DNA of 64,000 nt, from positions 1 through 64,000 of the forward strand of contig PCCK01000091.1 of the NCBI GenBank assembly GCA_002731695.1, given 5' to 3'. Shown in pieces: positions 1 through 11,500 of this stretch. The first letter of the stretch is position 1, and each line of letters begins with the position of its first letter. A program made the translations under genes and the position numbers. The notes below the pieces were generated by a model. That model ran no database searches. It worked only from the letters and a program-made list of their open reading frames with translations, and was not told the DNA's origin. This stretch comes from Porticoccaceae bacterium (GTDB lineage Bacteria; Pseudomonadota; Gammaproteobacteria; Pseudomonadales; Porticoccaceae).

Positions 1-68
1 ACTACGGCAACATGACATTACCTTAAAATCACTATACCATTTCATAGTATATAAAAAAACTAGTTGCG

Positions 69-1076
69 GTGTTCGGAGCCTTCATGACCACTTTACTTAT
101 GGCCTTAGCGACATTAATCATTGGCATTGTCGGATTAGTTCTGGGAGCCGACAAATTTGTCTTAGGTAGTGCAGCGACAGCGAGAAAACTTGGAATATCT
201 CCAATGGTCGTTGGACTGACAGTTGTTTCTGTTGGCACATCCGCGCCGGAGATTATTGTTTCCATCAATGCAGCGCTAGATGGTGCCGGAGAATTGGCTG
301 TTGGTAACGCCATAGGCTCAAATTTGGCCAATATCGGGCTAGTTTTAGGCGTAACTGCACTCATCGCCCCACTTCCTGTTAAAAAACATCTTTTGCGTGA
401 GGAGAGCCCGGTGCTTGTGATAGTGACTTTAATTGCAGGTCTTTGCCTCTATGACGGAATGCTAGGACGATTGGAGAGTATTTTCCTCGCAATGCTTACG
501 ATTCCTCTACTGATAACTATAGTAAAATATAAGGGAGGAAATGACGCAGCTGTCTCGGAAATTGAAACAGACCAAGCCGAAATTGATACTAAAACCACAA
601 TTTTTTGGTTCTTAAGCGGCTTAGCGGTTCTTCTTGTAAGTGCCAAAATTACAGTTTGGGGAGCACGTGAAATAGCCCTATACTTGGGTATTAGTGAATT
701 AATAATTGGATTGACAATCATAGCACTGGGTACTAGTCTTCCGGAGCTAGCCGCTTCGATCGTAAGTGCACTTAAAGGTCATCATGATATTGCCGTTGGT
801 AATGTTTTTGGCTCTAATCTTTTTAATTTACTACTCGTAATGAGCGCTGCCGGCGCGATATCCCCGATTTATTTAAGCCCAAATGTTATGTTACGAGATT
901 ATCTGAGCATGACGGTAATGACTGTTCTTCTCGTTATTTGTGTAGCTCAAGCAATATTTAAAGACACGAACACTGATGGCTCCGGAAAAATATCAAGGCG
1001 GGTTGGCGCTATATTCCTTACCGGTTATGTTTTTTACTATGGAATCTTGTGGACTTCTCTAAATTTTCTAAGGTAA
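69..1076 (+). CDS. yrbG: Calcium/sodium antiporter (YrbG family)
   Basis: Two internally repeated Na/Ca exchanger motifs (VGLTVVSVGTSAPEIIVSI and IIGLTIIALGTSLPELAASI); upstream of kdsD as in many gammaproteobacteria. Start may be GTG 69 or ATG 84. Confidence 0.93.
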   Translation: MFGAFMTTLLMALATLIIGIVGLVLGADKFVLGSAATARKLGISPMVVGLTVVSVGTSAPEIIVSINAALDGAGELAVGNAIGSNLANIGLVLGVTALIAPLPVKKHLLREESPVLVIVTLIAGLCLYDGMLGRLESIFLAMLTIPLLITIVKYKGGNDAAVSEIETDQAEIDTKTTIFWFLSGLAVLLVSAKITVWGAREIALYLGISELIIGLTIIALGTSLPELAASIVSALKGHHDIAVGNVFGSNLFNLLLVMSAAGAISPIYLSPNVMLRDYLSMTVMTVLLVICVAQAIFKDTNTDGSGKISRRVGAIFLTGYVFYYGILWTSLNFLR

Positions 1077-1162
1077 TGTATCCACATAAATGGGAAATTG
1101 ATCAATACGCCTCGCAAAAAACTTTCACTCTTCTATTAAATTGAGGCCCGAAAATTATTACG

Positions 1163-2134
1163 ATGAGATCGAAAAAGATATCTAAATCTGCTATGCGAAC
1201 TATTGATTTGGCTGCCGAAGCTATAACTCAATTAAAAGCAAAGATTGATCAACATTTTGAGTCGGCATGCAACATTATCCTCAAATGTAAAGGTCGAGTA
1301 GCAGTCACTGGCATAGGTAAATCAGGGCACATAGCTAATAAGATTGCTTCAACACTTGCCAGCACAGGAACACCTGCTTTTTTCCTGCATCCGGCCGAAG
1401 CAAGTCACGGAGATTTAGGAATGATCACATCAGAAGATGTCGTTCTCGCTATCTCCAACTCAGGCTCTACATCGGAGATTCTCACAATTCTCCCGAGAGT
1501 AAAACGACTTAGTGTCCCGCTCATCAGCATGACGGGGAATGCTAAATCGGAAATTGCAAAAGCCGCAGCCACAAACCTTTGTATCCAAGTAGCGCGTGAA
1601 GCATGCCCGATGAATTTAGCTCCCACAACGAGCACGACCACTTGTCTCGTTCTTGGTGATGCGCTAGCGATATCACTTTTAGAAACACGTGGTTTTAGCG
1701 AATATGATTTTGCGATGTCTCATCCCGGTGGGGCGCTCGGACGAAAACTTCTTCTAAGAGCGAGAGACTTAATGCATGAAAATACCTCAGTGCCCCGAGT
1801 CTATTGCGATGATTACGTGCAAACAGCTCTGCTAGAGATGACTGCAAAGGGTTTCGGTGTGACAGCAATCTTCAATATTTCTGAACGCTTGGTGGGAATT
1901 TTTACAGATGGCGATTTGAGGAGAATGATATCGCAAGGATTGAACATTGGTAGCACCTTGGTTAAAGATGTAATGTCGACGAATCCAAAAACTATTTCCG
2001 GCGATATTCTCGCCGCAGAGGCTTTGAATATAATGGAAGACTTGTCAATTACAACTTTATTAATAACGAATGAATCAAATTGCCTCTGCGGAATTTTGCA
2101 TATGCATGATCTTGTTAGAGCGGGCGTAATATGA
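1163..2134 (+). CDS. kdsD: Arabinose-5-phosphate isomerase (SIS + two CBS domains)
   Basis: SIS domain (VAVTGIGKSGHIANKIASTLASTGTPAFFLHPAEASHGDLGMI) followed by CBS domains; precedes kdsC. Confidence 0.95.
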   Translation: MRSKKISKSAMRTIDLAAEAITQLKAKIDQHFESACNIILKCKGRVAVTGIGKSGHIANKIASTLASTGTPAFFLHPAEASHGDLGMITSEDVVLAISNSGSTSEILTILPRVKRLSVPLISMTGNAKSEIAKAAATNLCIQVAREACPMNLAPTTSTTTCLVLGDALAISLLETRGFSEYDFAMSHPGGALGRKLLLRARDLMHENTSVPRVYCDDYVQTALLEMTAKGFGVTAIFNISERLVGIFTDGDLRRMISQGLNIGSTLVKDVMSTNPKTISGDILAAEALNIMEDLSITTLLITNESNCLCGILHMHDLVRAGVI

Positions 2135-2685
2135 GCCCGTCTTCTCAAATTCTTGCCGGAGTGCCATCAAAAATAGTTGAAGCCGCGGAACGTGTAAAGC
2201 TGCTATTGTTGGACGTTGATGGCGTGCTTACCGATGGCAAGTTATATTATGGAAACACAGGAGAAGAATTGAAGGCCTTCGATATCAAAGATGGTCTCGG
2301 CATAAAATTACTCAACGCCTCAAATATTATGGTTGGAATTGTCACCGGCAGAACGTCAGAGCTAGTTCTTCGCCGTGCGGATGAATTGGATATAGCTCCA
2401 GTCGTACAAGGTAGTAAAAATAAACTAAAAGATGTTGAAAGTATTTGTCAAAAATACTCACTTACACTTAATCAAATTTGTTTTATCGGCGATGATTTTC
2501 CTGACCTAAGCGCCATTAGTCGCGTTGGTCTAGGCATTTGCGTCGCAAATGCTAATTTTAGGATACATCAAGTTGCTGCATGGTGCACCAAAGCGAGTGG
2601 CGGAAATGGCGCGGTGCGAGAAGTAGCCGAGCTCTTGTTAGCTTCTCAAGGCAAATATCAAAGCATTCTGGCCCAATATACATGA
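2131..2685 (+). CDS. kdsC: 3-deoxy-D-manno-octulosonate 8-phosphate phosphatase
   Basis: HAD motif LLLDVDGVLTDGKLYY; overlaps the kdsD stop by 4 nt. Confidence 0.95.
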   Translation: MSPSSQILAGVPSKIVEAAERVKLLLLDVDGVLTDGKLYYGNTGEELKAFDIKDGLGIKLLNASNIMVGIVTGRTSELVLRRADELDIAPVVQGSKNKLKDVESICQKYSLTLNQICFIGDDFPDLSAISRVGLGICVANANFRIHQVAAWCTKASGGNGAVREVAELLLASQGKYQSILAQYT

Positions 2686-3245
2686 TAAAGCAGTTTTTTA
2701 TAATTAGCTCTGCAATAATAATGATTACAGGATTCTTGTTAATCTGGGACTCGCCGCCAGAATCATTTCTGGAAAAAAAACATATAAACACCGATAGAAA
2801 CTTAATAGCAGATAGTTATATGGGACAAGCCAGAACAAGCATCTTTGGGACTGATGGCCAAAGGAATTTGTTACTAGTCACTCCAAAAATTGAACTATTT
2901 TATAAAAAAGGCGTTGCGCTTTTTGAAAAACCAGTGCTTGTCGCAGGTGGTTCCAAGAATTCTGTGCGTTTAATTGCAAAGAGCGCCTTACTTGATAGAG
3001 AAACGAATAAAATTTTTATGACTGGCAACGTCAAAATTAAATCAACCTTGGGAAACGAAATCTCCACTCTTTCCACTGAGAATTTAACCTACACGTTCGA
3101 CTCAGGACAAATAGAGAACGACGCATTCTTTTCACTAAAATCTCACAACACTAAGCTAACCGGAGTTGGCATCACGGCAAAACCATTATCTGGTAATTAC
3201 CAATTCAAGAAAAACATTCAAGCGCACTATGAAACCTTTCAATAG
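2682..3245 (+). CDS. lptC: LPS export ABC transporter periplasmic protein LptC
   Basis: Start refined to ATG 2682 (overlaps the kdsC stop); N-terminal TM segment, LptC-like beta-jellyroll pattern, position between kdsC and lptA. Confidence 0.85.
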   Translation: MIKQFFIISSAIIMITGFLLIWDSPPESFLEKKHINTDRNLIADSYMGQARTSIFGTDGQRNLLLVTPKIELFYKKGVALFEKPVLVAGGSKNSVRLIAKSALLDRETNKIFMTGNVKIKSTLGNEISTLSTENLTYTFDSGQIENDAFFSLKSHNTKLTGVGITAKPLSGNYQFKKNIQAHYETFQ

Positions 3246-3747
3246 TTTTTTCAGCCCGCTTATCATATATCTTATTTTAGTCAGTGGTGGGATTAAGGCT
3301 CAAGCTCTATTACCAATAAGCATCGAATCTGACTTGGCTGAACGTAACGAAAAAACCGGGATTACAATATACAAAGGAAATGTGCTCATAACACAAGGCA
3401 ACTTATCGATTAAAGCCGATCTTGTAACAATTACAGAGAATGCAGAACAAATTTCAAAAATTCACTGTGCCGGATCGCCAGCCAGTTTCAAACAATTAGA
3501 TATCACATCTCAAACTCCTGACTTAATTGGAACCGCAGATGATGTCGAATATTTATTGCAAGAACAACAGATCAATCTGAAGAAAAATGCCTCCCTTTCG
3601 AGCTATGGAACTTTAATAACAGGAGATTCCATAAGCTATGACCTAAAAAATGAGATATGGAAGGCTGGAGGAGCGGAGAACAGTAAGAAACGTATTAGAC
3701 TTTTTATTCCTCCCAAAAGCGTAAAAACGCAGAATCTATTACCATGA
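3229..3747 (+). CDS. lptA: Lipopolysaccharide transport periplasmic protein LptA
   Basis: Start refined to ATG 3229 with signal peptide; [37 protein letters not shown] is OstA/LptA-like. Confidence 0.9.
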   Translation: MKPFNSFFSPLIIYLILVSGGIKAQALLPISIESDLAERNEKTGITIYKGNVLITQGNLSIKADLVTITENAEQISKIHCAGSPASFKQLDITSQTPDLIGTADDVEYLLQEQQINLKKNASLSSYGTLITGDSISYDLKNEIWKAGGAENSKKRIRLFIPPKSVKTQNLLP

Positions 3748-4469
3748 AATGTTTAGAAGCGCGCAACCTTGCGAAGTCTTATGCACGGAAACCTGTAGTG
3801 CAGGATGTGTCACTTTGGTTGAATCAAGGAGAAATAGTGGGCCTACTTGGCCCAAATGGGGCTGGAAAAACAACTTGCTTTTATATGATTATAGGCCTAA
3901 TCGAGCAAGACCGCGGCCGTATAACAATTGATGGTTCTGACATTGGAAACCTACCTGTGCATGGTCGCGCAAGAAAAGGTCTCGGTTATCTTCCTCAAGA
4001 ACCATCGATTTTCAGGAAATTAAGTGTACAAAACAATATTTTGGCAATTTTGGAGACAGTAATCGGTCTAACAAAGCAGGAGCGAAAGCAACGACTCGAA
4101 GAACTTATGGAAGAGTTAAACATTACGCATCTGCAAAACAGTCTAGGCGGCAGTCTGTCCGGTGGGGAGCGCCGTAGGGTAGAAATAGCGCGGGCACTCG
4201 CAACACAACCTCAATTTATATTGCTAGATGAACCTTTTGCAGGCGTAGATCCAATTTCTATGAATGATATAAAAAATATCATTCGCTATTTAAGTCGACG
4301 TGGTATCGGTGTTCTAATAACAGATCACAATGTAAGAGAGACATTAGATATCTGCCAAAATGCTTTTATTATGGGAGAAGGACGCGTAATTGCTCACGGA
4401 TCACCGGACCAAGTTTCTAAAGACGAAAAAGTACGCCAAACTTATCTCGGAGAACACTTTAGTTTATGA
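3744..4469 (+). CDS. lptB: LPS export ABC transporter ATP-binding protein LptB
   Basis: Walker [10 protein letters not shown], signature [15 protein letters not shown], synteny. Confidence 0.96.
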   Translation: MKCLEARNLAKSYARKPVVQDVSLWLNQGEIVGLLGPNGAGKTTCFYMIIGLIEQDRGRITIDGSDIGNLPVHGRARKGLGYLPQEPSIFRKLSVQNNILAILETVIGLTKQERKQRLEELMEELNITHLQNSLGGSLSGGERRRVEIARALATQPQFILLDEPFAGVDPISMNDIKNIIRYLSRRGIGVLITDHNVRETLDICQNAFIMGEGRVIAHGSPDQVSKDEKVRQTYLGEHFSL

Positions 4470-4557
4470 ATTGGGTCGCCACTAAAATTGATCATTGCCA
4501 CGAGAAGCTCTCAAGTACTAAACTTGTACATGTTGCAACCAAGCGGCTTTTCAAATA

Positions 4558-6102
4558 ATGAGACCCGGCTTACAATTAAAAATCAGTCAGCAACTTACGA
4601 TGACGCCTCAACTCCAGCAGGCAATTCGTCTCCTTCAGCTCTCAACTTTAGAGCTACGTCAAGAAGTGATTGAGCAGCTGTACAACAATCCTCTCTTGGA
4701 ATTAGAAGAAGAGGAAGATAGAGTAACCGACATATCAGATAATCAGTCAGCAGATAAACTTAACGAAATTGGTCAAGCCGACGCTGATAATGTCGAAACA
4801 ACTCTAGATCAAAATCTTTCCGAAGACGAGGCAAACAATTTACTTGCATCTTCTACCCAAGATACGCCAGATCATCAATGGGAAGAAGACCTCTCTACTG
4901 AACTTCCGGTAGATGCAAATTGGGACGACGTTTATAATAATTCCTCTGGAACTGCAGGTGGTGGTGAGGTTGACCTCGAACAAGTGTACCAAGTAACCGA
5001 ATCACTCAGAGATCACCTTCATTGGCAACTAAACCTCACCCCTTTCTCTGATGTTGACCGACAGATCGCTGCCACTTTGATTGACTCAATCGACGAAAAT
5101 GGATTACTGATCGAGGACGTTTTTAGTATCACGGAACACTTACGATATGTTGAGGGGGAGGAAATTCTTCAATCAGACGAAATCATCGCTGTCCTCCACA
5201 GGCTTCAGCAATTCGATCCGGCGGGTGTCTTTGCAAGGGACATACGAGAGTGTCTGCTCATTCAGATTAACCAACTCCCCGAAAATATTCCTTTTCTTAT
5301 TCAAGCAAAACTATTAATTACCAAATTTTTGAAAGAAATCGCCTCTACCGATCAAACACGACTTGCGAAAAAAGTTGGCTGTTCTCGGGACGAAATTTCA
5401 GGTGCAATGCTGCTAATAAAAAGTCTCAATCCTCGCCCGGGAGACGCGTTATCCTCACAAAACATTGACTACATTGTGCCTGATGTTTTTGTTGAAAAAT
5501 TTGACGGGCGTTGGCGAGTTAGATTGAATGATGCCAATATGCCAAAACTTAGGATTAATGATTCCTATAGTCAATTAATCAAACGATCAGATCACAGTAA
5601 CGAAAATCAATACCTTAAGGATAACCTTGCAGAGGCGCGCTGGTTTCTTCGAAGCGTTGAAAGTCGAAATGAAACCCTAATGAGGGTTACAAAAACTATT
5701 GTTGAGCTACAACAGAATTTCCTAAATCAAGGGCCAGTGGCGATGCGGCCAATGGTTCTTGCCGATATTGCTAATCGCCTAGATCTCCATGAATCAACGA
5801 TTTCAAGGGTCACAACTACGAAATATTTAGCGACTCCGCAAGGCGTATTTGAACTCAAATACTTCTTCTCTAGTCATGTTGGAACTGCTGGCGGTGGTGA
5901 GTGTTCGTCAACTGCGGTTTGCGCGATCTTAAAGGCTATAATTAGTGCAGAACCAGCTGCTAAGCCCTTAAGCGACAGTAAGTTAACTTCACTTTTAGAA
6001 GACCAAGGCATCCAAGTGGCTCGTCGAACCGTTGCAAAATATCGAGAAAGCATGGGAATCGCATCATCCAGTCAAAGAAAGCGCTTCGAAAATGCGATGT
6101 AG
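4558..6102 (+). CDS. rpoN: RNA polymerase sigma-54 factor
   Basis: N-terminal LQLKISQQLTMTPQLQQAIRLLQLSTLEL and RpoN box ARRTVAKYRE. Confidence 0.97.
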   Translation: MRPGLQLKISQQLTMTPQLQQAIRLLQLSTLELRQEVIEQLYNNPLLELEEEEDRVTDISDNQSADKLNEIGQADADNVETTLDQNLSEDEANNLLASSTQDTPDHQWEEDLSTELPVDANWDDVYNNSSGTAGGGEVDLEQVYQVTESLRDHLHWQLNLTPFSDVDRQIAATLIDSIDENGLLIEDVFSITEHLRYVEGEEILQSDEIIAVLHRLQQFDPAGVFARDIRECLLIQINQLPENIPFLIQAKLLITKFLKEIASTDQTRLAKKVGCSRDEISGAMLLIKSLNPRPGDALSSQNIDYIVPDVFVEKFDGRWRVRLNDANMPKLRINDSYSQLIKRSDHSNENQYLKDNLAEARWFLRSVESRNETLMRVTKTIVELQQNFLNQGPVAMRPMVLADIANRLDLHESTISRVTTTKYLATPQGVFELKYFFSSHVGTAGGGECSSTAVCAILKAIISAEPAAKPLSDSKLTSLLEDQGIQVARRTVAKYRESMGIASSSQRKRFENAM

Positions 6103-6114
6103 GAGGATCAATAT

Positions 6115-6402
6115 ATGCGAGTAACAATTAGTGGCCATCATTTAACAGTAACAGATCCGCTCAGAGATTACGTCATGGCGAAATTTTCTAAACTTGAACG
6201 TCACTATGAGCAAATAAAGAGTATCGTCGTGAGTTTAACCGTTGATAAGCTTGTACAAAAAGCGGAAGCGACGGTCTATGTGGTAGGAGCAGATCTTTTT
6301 GCGAACTCTGAACACCAAGATCTTTATGCGGCTATTGATGCGCTTGCGGACAAGCTTGATAGGCAAGTAATTAAACACAAAGAGAAAACTCGGGGACGAT
6401 AA
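6115..6402 (+). CDS. hpf: Ribosome hibernation promoting factor
   Basis: Short HPF/YfiA fold, ITISGHHLTVTDPLRDYVMAKFSKLERHYEQI; follows rpoN with an RBS (aggagg). Confidence 0.94.
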   Translation: MRVTISGHHLTVTDPLRDYVMAKFSKLERHYEQIKSIVVSLTVDKLVQKAEATVYVVGADLFANSEHQDLYAAIDALADKLDRQVIKHKEKTRGR

Positions 6403-6410
6403 CTGACATT

Positions 6411-6878
6411 ATGAAAATTTCAGATGTATTGATTCCGGAACTTGCAATGTGCGATCTCAATGGTTACAGCAAGAAAAAGGTTCTTGAAAATATAGCTCAA
6501 TTTATTACAAAAAAACTCGGAGCAGATCAAGAGCAAGCTTTTGCACTTTTTCGAAGCATGTTAGCTCGAGAGAGACTTGGAAGCACCGGAATTGGAAAGG
6601 GTGTCGCGATCCCTCATTGCAAAGTCATGGGACTAAAAGAAGTACATGGATGCCTAATTAAACTAAATTTTTCAATTGACTTTGATGCCTTTGACGAGCA
6701 ACCAGTGGATTTAATCTTTGCATTGGTTGTCCCGCACGAAAAAAATGGCGAACACCTTGAGACACTCTCCAAAATTGCACAAATGTTCCACAAAGAGTCA
6801 TCTCGGCGACAGCTGCGCGAATGTAATAATAATCGCCAATTGTTTGATACCGCTATTTTGCTTGATCAAACAGGTTAA
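6411..6878 (+). CDS. ptsN: PTS IIA-like nitrogen regulatory protein
   Basis: EIIA motif GSTGIGKGVAIPHCK; synteny. Confidence 0.95.
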   Translation: MKISDVLIPELAMCDLNGYSKKKVLENIAQFITKKLGADQEQAFALFRSMLARERLGSTGIGKGVAIPHCKVMGLKEVHGCLIKLNFSIDFDAFDEQPVDLIFALVVPHEKNGEHLETLSKIAQMFHKESSRRQLRECNNNRQLFDTAILLDQTG

Positions 6879-6880
6879 AT

Positions 6881-7759
6881 GTGCGCGTTGTAGTTGTTAG
6901 CGGGTACTCGGGGTCAGGAAAGACAACTGCACTTAATATTTTAGAAGATGTCGGTTTTATTTGCATAGATAATCTTCCCGCAATTTTACTGCCAACACTA
7001 ATTCGTGAAATGAGAGAAAACGGCTTACCTTTTTTGGATAAATTAGCGATCGGTATTGATGCACGAAATCCAGTTCTTGATCACAATTCAATTCCAAGAA
7101 TTCTTCAAGAAATAAAAGCATCGGGAATAGATATAAAAGTAATTTTTTTAACGGCACGACACGGTGATTTAATGCGCCGCTTCAGTGAAACACGGCGCAA
7201 GCATCCTTTAACTACAAATTCTCTTGGCTTAATTGAGGCGATCAATAAGGAGGAGCTATTACTTGCTCCAATAGAAACCATCACAGATTATAAGGTGGAT
7301 ACCACCGGCTTAGCGCTTCATCAACTTCGAAAACTAATTAAGAATTGCATTTTACCAAAAAACGAAAATAACATTACAATTCTGTTTGAGTCTTTTGGCT
7401 ACAAGCGAGGGCTTCCCATCAATGCAGACTTCGTTTTCGATATCAGATGCTTACCAAATCCTTATTGGAAGACTTCACTACGCAGAAAAACGGGTCTTGA
7501 CCATGACGTAGTCGCTTTTCTTCAGACACAACCAGAGGTCATCGAGATGCTCTCAGATATTACAAACTTTTTAGATAGTTGGATTTGTAAATTTGAAGCC
7601 AATCATCGAAGTTACCTTACAATCGCAATTGGTTGCACGGGAGGCCAGCATCGATCAGTTTACATTTCGTCTAAATTATATGAGCATTTTTCGGTAATTT
7701 ACCCAAATACACAAATTAATCATAAAGAACTTTCGATACCAGAGACATCGGTAAAGTGA
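6881..7759 (+). CDS. rapZ: RNase adapter protein RapZ (GTG start)
   Basis: P-loop VSGYSGSGKTTALNILED, C-terminal IGCTGGQHRSVYI; synteny. Confidence 0.95.
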   Translation: MRVVVVSGYSGSGKTTALNILEDVGFICIDNLPAILLPTLIREMRENGLPFLDKLAIGIDARNPVLDHNSIPRILQEIKASGIDIKVIFLTARHGDLMRRFSETRRKHPLTTNSLGLIEAINKEELLLAPIETITDYKVDTTGLALHQLRKLIKNCILPKNENNITILFESFGYKRGLPINADFVFDIRCLPNPYWKTSLRRKTGLDHDVVAFLQTQPEVIEMLSDITNFLDSWICKFEANHRSYLTIAIGCTGGQHRSVYISSKLYEHFSVIYPNTQINHKELSIPETSVK

Positions 7760-8025
7760 TTAAGTACGAGCTAACAATTGAAAATAAACTGGGCCTGCAT
7801 GCTCGCGCAGCAACCAAGTTAGCTCGCTTAGCATCTCGCTATAGTAGCAAAGCGCAAGTTTATAAAGATTGTAAATCAGCAGACGTAAAAAGCATCATCT
7901 CACTGTTAATGTTAGAAGCGCCTTGTGGTACCGCTTTAACATTTGAGTTCGATGGCAGTGATGAGGAAATAGTTGCTGTAGAAATACAGCGGTTAATAGC
8001 GGATAAATTTGGAGAAGATAATTAA
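7756..8025 (+). CDS. ptsO: Phosphocarrier protein NPr (HPr family)
   Basis: NKLGLHARAATKLARLAS active-site motif; follows rapZ. Confidence 0.94.
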   Translation: MIKYELTIENKLGLHARAATKLARLASRYSSKAQVYKDCKSADVKSIISLLMLEAPCGTALTFEFDGSDEEIVAVEIQRLIADKFGEDN

Positions 8026-8069
8026 GAAAATCTTAAAATATCGTATTTTTCACGGGTAACGAAACAAAA

Positions 8070-8567
8070 TTGCTAGAAAAGCCAAGTAAAACAAGCGTTA
8101 AAAATGAGATGCGGCGCCTGAGAGATCTAGGCAAGACACTTATTTCTCTCACTGACGGGACTCTCAAAAAAATTAATTTACCGGACCATATTTACGTCTC
8201 TATACAATTAGCGAAAAAGATGTCGTCTGACGAGGCAAAGCGTCGTCAGATTAGTTTTTTGGGAAAACAACTGCGTGATATGGAAGACTCGGATGTCCTT
8301 CGAATAATAAAGCGAATTTCATCCGCACATGGGCGCCCTAATTATAAGCTGAATGAAGTATATTCATGGCAAAAAAAGTTATTGTTGGGCGATATCAATG
8401 CGTTGGAGGAATTTGTTACTCAATATCCCAATACAGACCGACAAAAACTGAAAAATTTACAAAGAGCGGTTTTTCGAACAAGAAACGAATGTAATAAACC
8501 TAAAGCCAAAAAAAAATTATTCGAATACATAACCCATCTTGTTGTTGAATCCTCTATTCACTCTTAG
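8070..8567 (+). CDS. yjgA: Ribosome-associated protein YjgA (DUF615)
   Basis: DLGKTLISL...RRQISFLGKQLRDMEDSDVLRI is typical of DUF615; TTG start. Confidence 0.85.
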   Translation: MLEKPSKTSVKNEMRRLRDLGKTLISLTDGTLKKINLPDHIYVSIQLAKKMSSDEAKRRQISFLGKQLRDMEDSDVLRIIKRISSAHGRPNYKLNEVYSWQKKLLLGDINALEEFVTQYPNTDRQKLKNLQRAVFRTRNECNKPKAKKKLFEYITHLVVESSIHS

Positions 8568-11500
8568 GAGACAGAAGTGGGTGAGCATGATCATCTCCAG
8601 CTAATCCTGAAGCAAAAATACGATCAACTTGCACATCAATGTTATCCCAAGGACCCGTCAGCGAGTAACTTATACTTGATAATCGATCAACCTGTGTTTC
8701 AACTAACTTTCCGGTAACATAAACTCCAAGCGCAGCGGGCAATCCACCTACAAGTGCTCCAACCCAAGGTAAATTCGGTGCCACCGGTAAAGTTGCAACT
8801 AGGCGTCCATCAATTTTTTCTTCCAACAAATCGAAGTTTCCCGTCATCGCCATTCGTCCTGAGGGCATTTCCATTTTTAATGGGGTATCCAATCGGGCAA
8901 TACCATTTTCAAAAACAAACAATCCGCTCATGTTATCATATGCTAGGTCTTGGCCAACTACATCAGAAAAATCAAGTTGCAATCGACGCAGCCAGTTTGC
9001 AAAATTCATTAAACTAATCATTTTAAGTGCTGCGTCTGCTCCATCATTTGACCTGTACAAGGTTCCATCCGATAACGAAAATTTAAAATCACCTGCGATA
9101 TTTTTTCGAGAAAAATTCCAGGGCTCCGTCGGCCAGTTTAAATTAAAAGTTAATCTCCCAGACTGGCTGGATGCGATGCGTGGAAACTGAATTTTTCCAA
9201 AGATATTTCCAACATCTGATATCGAAGCAGGTCCTATCAAACGGCTAAAATGTCCGCTTAAATCATGCCCCCAAAAAAAATCTAGGGGCGGAAGCGTATT
9301 ATCTGCACCAAATTCCAATCCCAAAAGATTGCCCTTTATTGCCGCAAATGCAGCACCGGAAACTTCAGAGCGCAACTGAAATTCAAGCTGGCCTAAATCT
9401 GCATTGGACACCATCAAATGATCTATTTTGACATCCAAATTGGGGAAATCTTTGGGATCAGGGCGTCCTTTTGAAAATCCTCCTTTCAAAAGCTCCTTTC
9501 CAAAGTCTAAATTGTCCAAAAACAATTTAGGAAAGCGGTCTTTGGCATCTGGGATGCTCAAATATCCTGAGGCCCACGCACTATCAAAGCTAATGTCCAG
9601 GCTTTGATTACCCCGTTTTGCCCTTGCATGAACATCAGAAAAGGTCACGCCTGCCAGAGAGGCCGAGTCAAATTTTAAGTCAAATAAAGATTGCCAAGTC
9701 TCCGACTTAAAATTCGGTTTTTGTAATAAATCTGCTAGGGGCGTCCAACTTTCTATTGAAATATTCGGAAGGTATCCAGAGAATAGCATCGTTCCTGATG
9801 ATGGAGGTTCAACAGCTCGTCCATAACTAAATACTCCTGAATCAAAAACGCCGTCAATAAATTTTGCTTCTAAGGAACCTTCTTCTCCCAAAGACCCGCG
9901 GAGTTCCTCAATACCATGATCAATATCTACTAATATTTCTAAGTTTGACAGTTGCGATTTAGTTTTTCCAATTGGTTCGGGCAACATAATGGCCACCCCA
10001 TCTAAATTACTACTTAGGCGGAATTTTGTTCCTGACTGTCCATCTCTTCGCGGTATCGTCAAAACTCCTTCCGCTTTAATTTTGCCATGCATTAGTTCTT
10101 CCCAAGCGAAGGGTATTAATTGAGAAATTTTTTTCGGTTGAATGAAACCTTCGAATTTAACTTTTTGATTCTCCAGATCCGACGAGACCGCCGCATTGAG
10201 TCGCTCACCCCAAAAAGTTCCACTAAGGTTGTCGCCCGAAAAACCATAATCAGATTTATAAAATAAATCACCATTTATTTCGGTGATCTCTATAGAACTA
10301 TTAGGAATGGCCAAGACTCCATCATAAAATGACGTATGCACTTTGTATGATGATTTGTCTTGCAGAGATGAGGATTTCTCGCCTGATATCGGCAGTCTTA
10401 ATTGAATTCTACTTTTTTGTCTACCCCCATAATGCCAATCTGATGTGTTACCCATAAATCGTTTTAGAGGAGACCCTCCAATAACCTCAATAGCGGCCGC
10501 CGTGCTCGAATTAACATGCAAGTCAACGTCAAGTTGAGGAGTCAGCGTGTCATCATCTCCCCTAAATTCAATTTGTGCATTAGTTATGGTCGTACCACCG
10601 ATGTTTGCATGCTCGATGGAAGCAAATACGTCATTGTCGTCAATCAAAACCAACCCGCGAGCTTTAGTCGCGACCGACCAATTAGGGTGGAACTTGAAGT
10701 TGGTATCGTCTAAACGTAAAAAAATCTGATTTGTACGATTATTTTCAGAGTAGTCTGAGTTTGCTATGCTTAAAGCATAAGTAAATTCCTTCAAAGTGGT
10801 GTCTAAAATGGACCTCTCAAGCCATTTTTTTAGCGACGGGGATACTTTTTCTGGTAAATACTTTTTCCAATATCGCGTATCAATATCACGTCCATCGATA
10901 ACAATATGCACGTCCGGCAAGGCATTACCGTCTGGAATTTCTGATCGTGTCGAAAACTGCAAATTAATATGTCCCGCATCCACTTTTGCACCTAATAAGT
11001 CGCTACTCATGACGAAAGCACCAACAGCCGGATCCCATGAGCTAAACACATTACCCTGCAACGAAAGTACCGGAAATGGATCGGCAAAGATATTTGGAAA
11101 GTCAATTAAAAATCCATCAGTCTCAGCGATGCGAAGCACAGCATCTTTTCCGCGTATTGACAACCTAGCATCTAAACCTTGGATACCAGGTATGCCGCTG
11201 AAGGATGAGCTACTAAATTCTTTAAAGGTAGCATCCGCGAATATCTTTCCAGAATCTTTTCCGGCCATTAGTGCCGTGATTTCTCCTTCGGGCTCTAACC
11301 GATTGAGCAATGCACTCAGAGGTGTTTTATTTTCAAAAGAGCTTTCAAAAAAAGATAGAAGAGGGTCCAACTTCGCGCCATCCAAGAAAAAACGAAAATC
11401 TTGCCATCGGGCGCCCATGTTCTTCTTAAAAAGAAGATTAAGCGGCTCTAATTCCTTGCTTGGAACACTTATTTCCAAATCTTGCAAACGAATTCCCCAA

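Noticed and set aside
4488-4673. 61-aa ORF overlapping the rpoN start
   Set aside because: Out-of-frame overlap with conserved rpoN coding sequence; no support.
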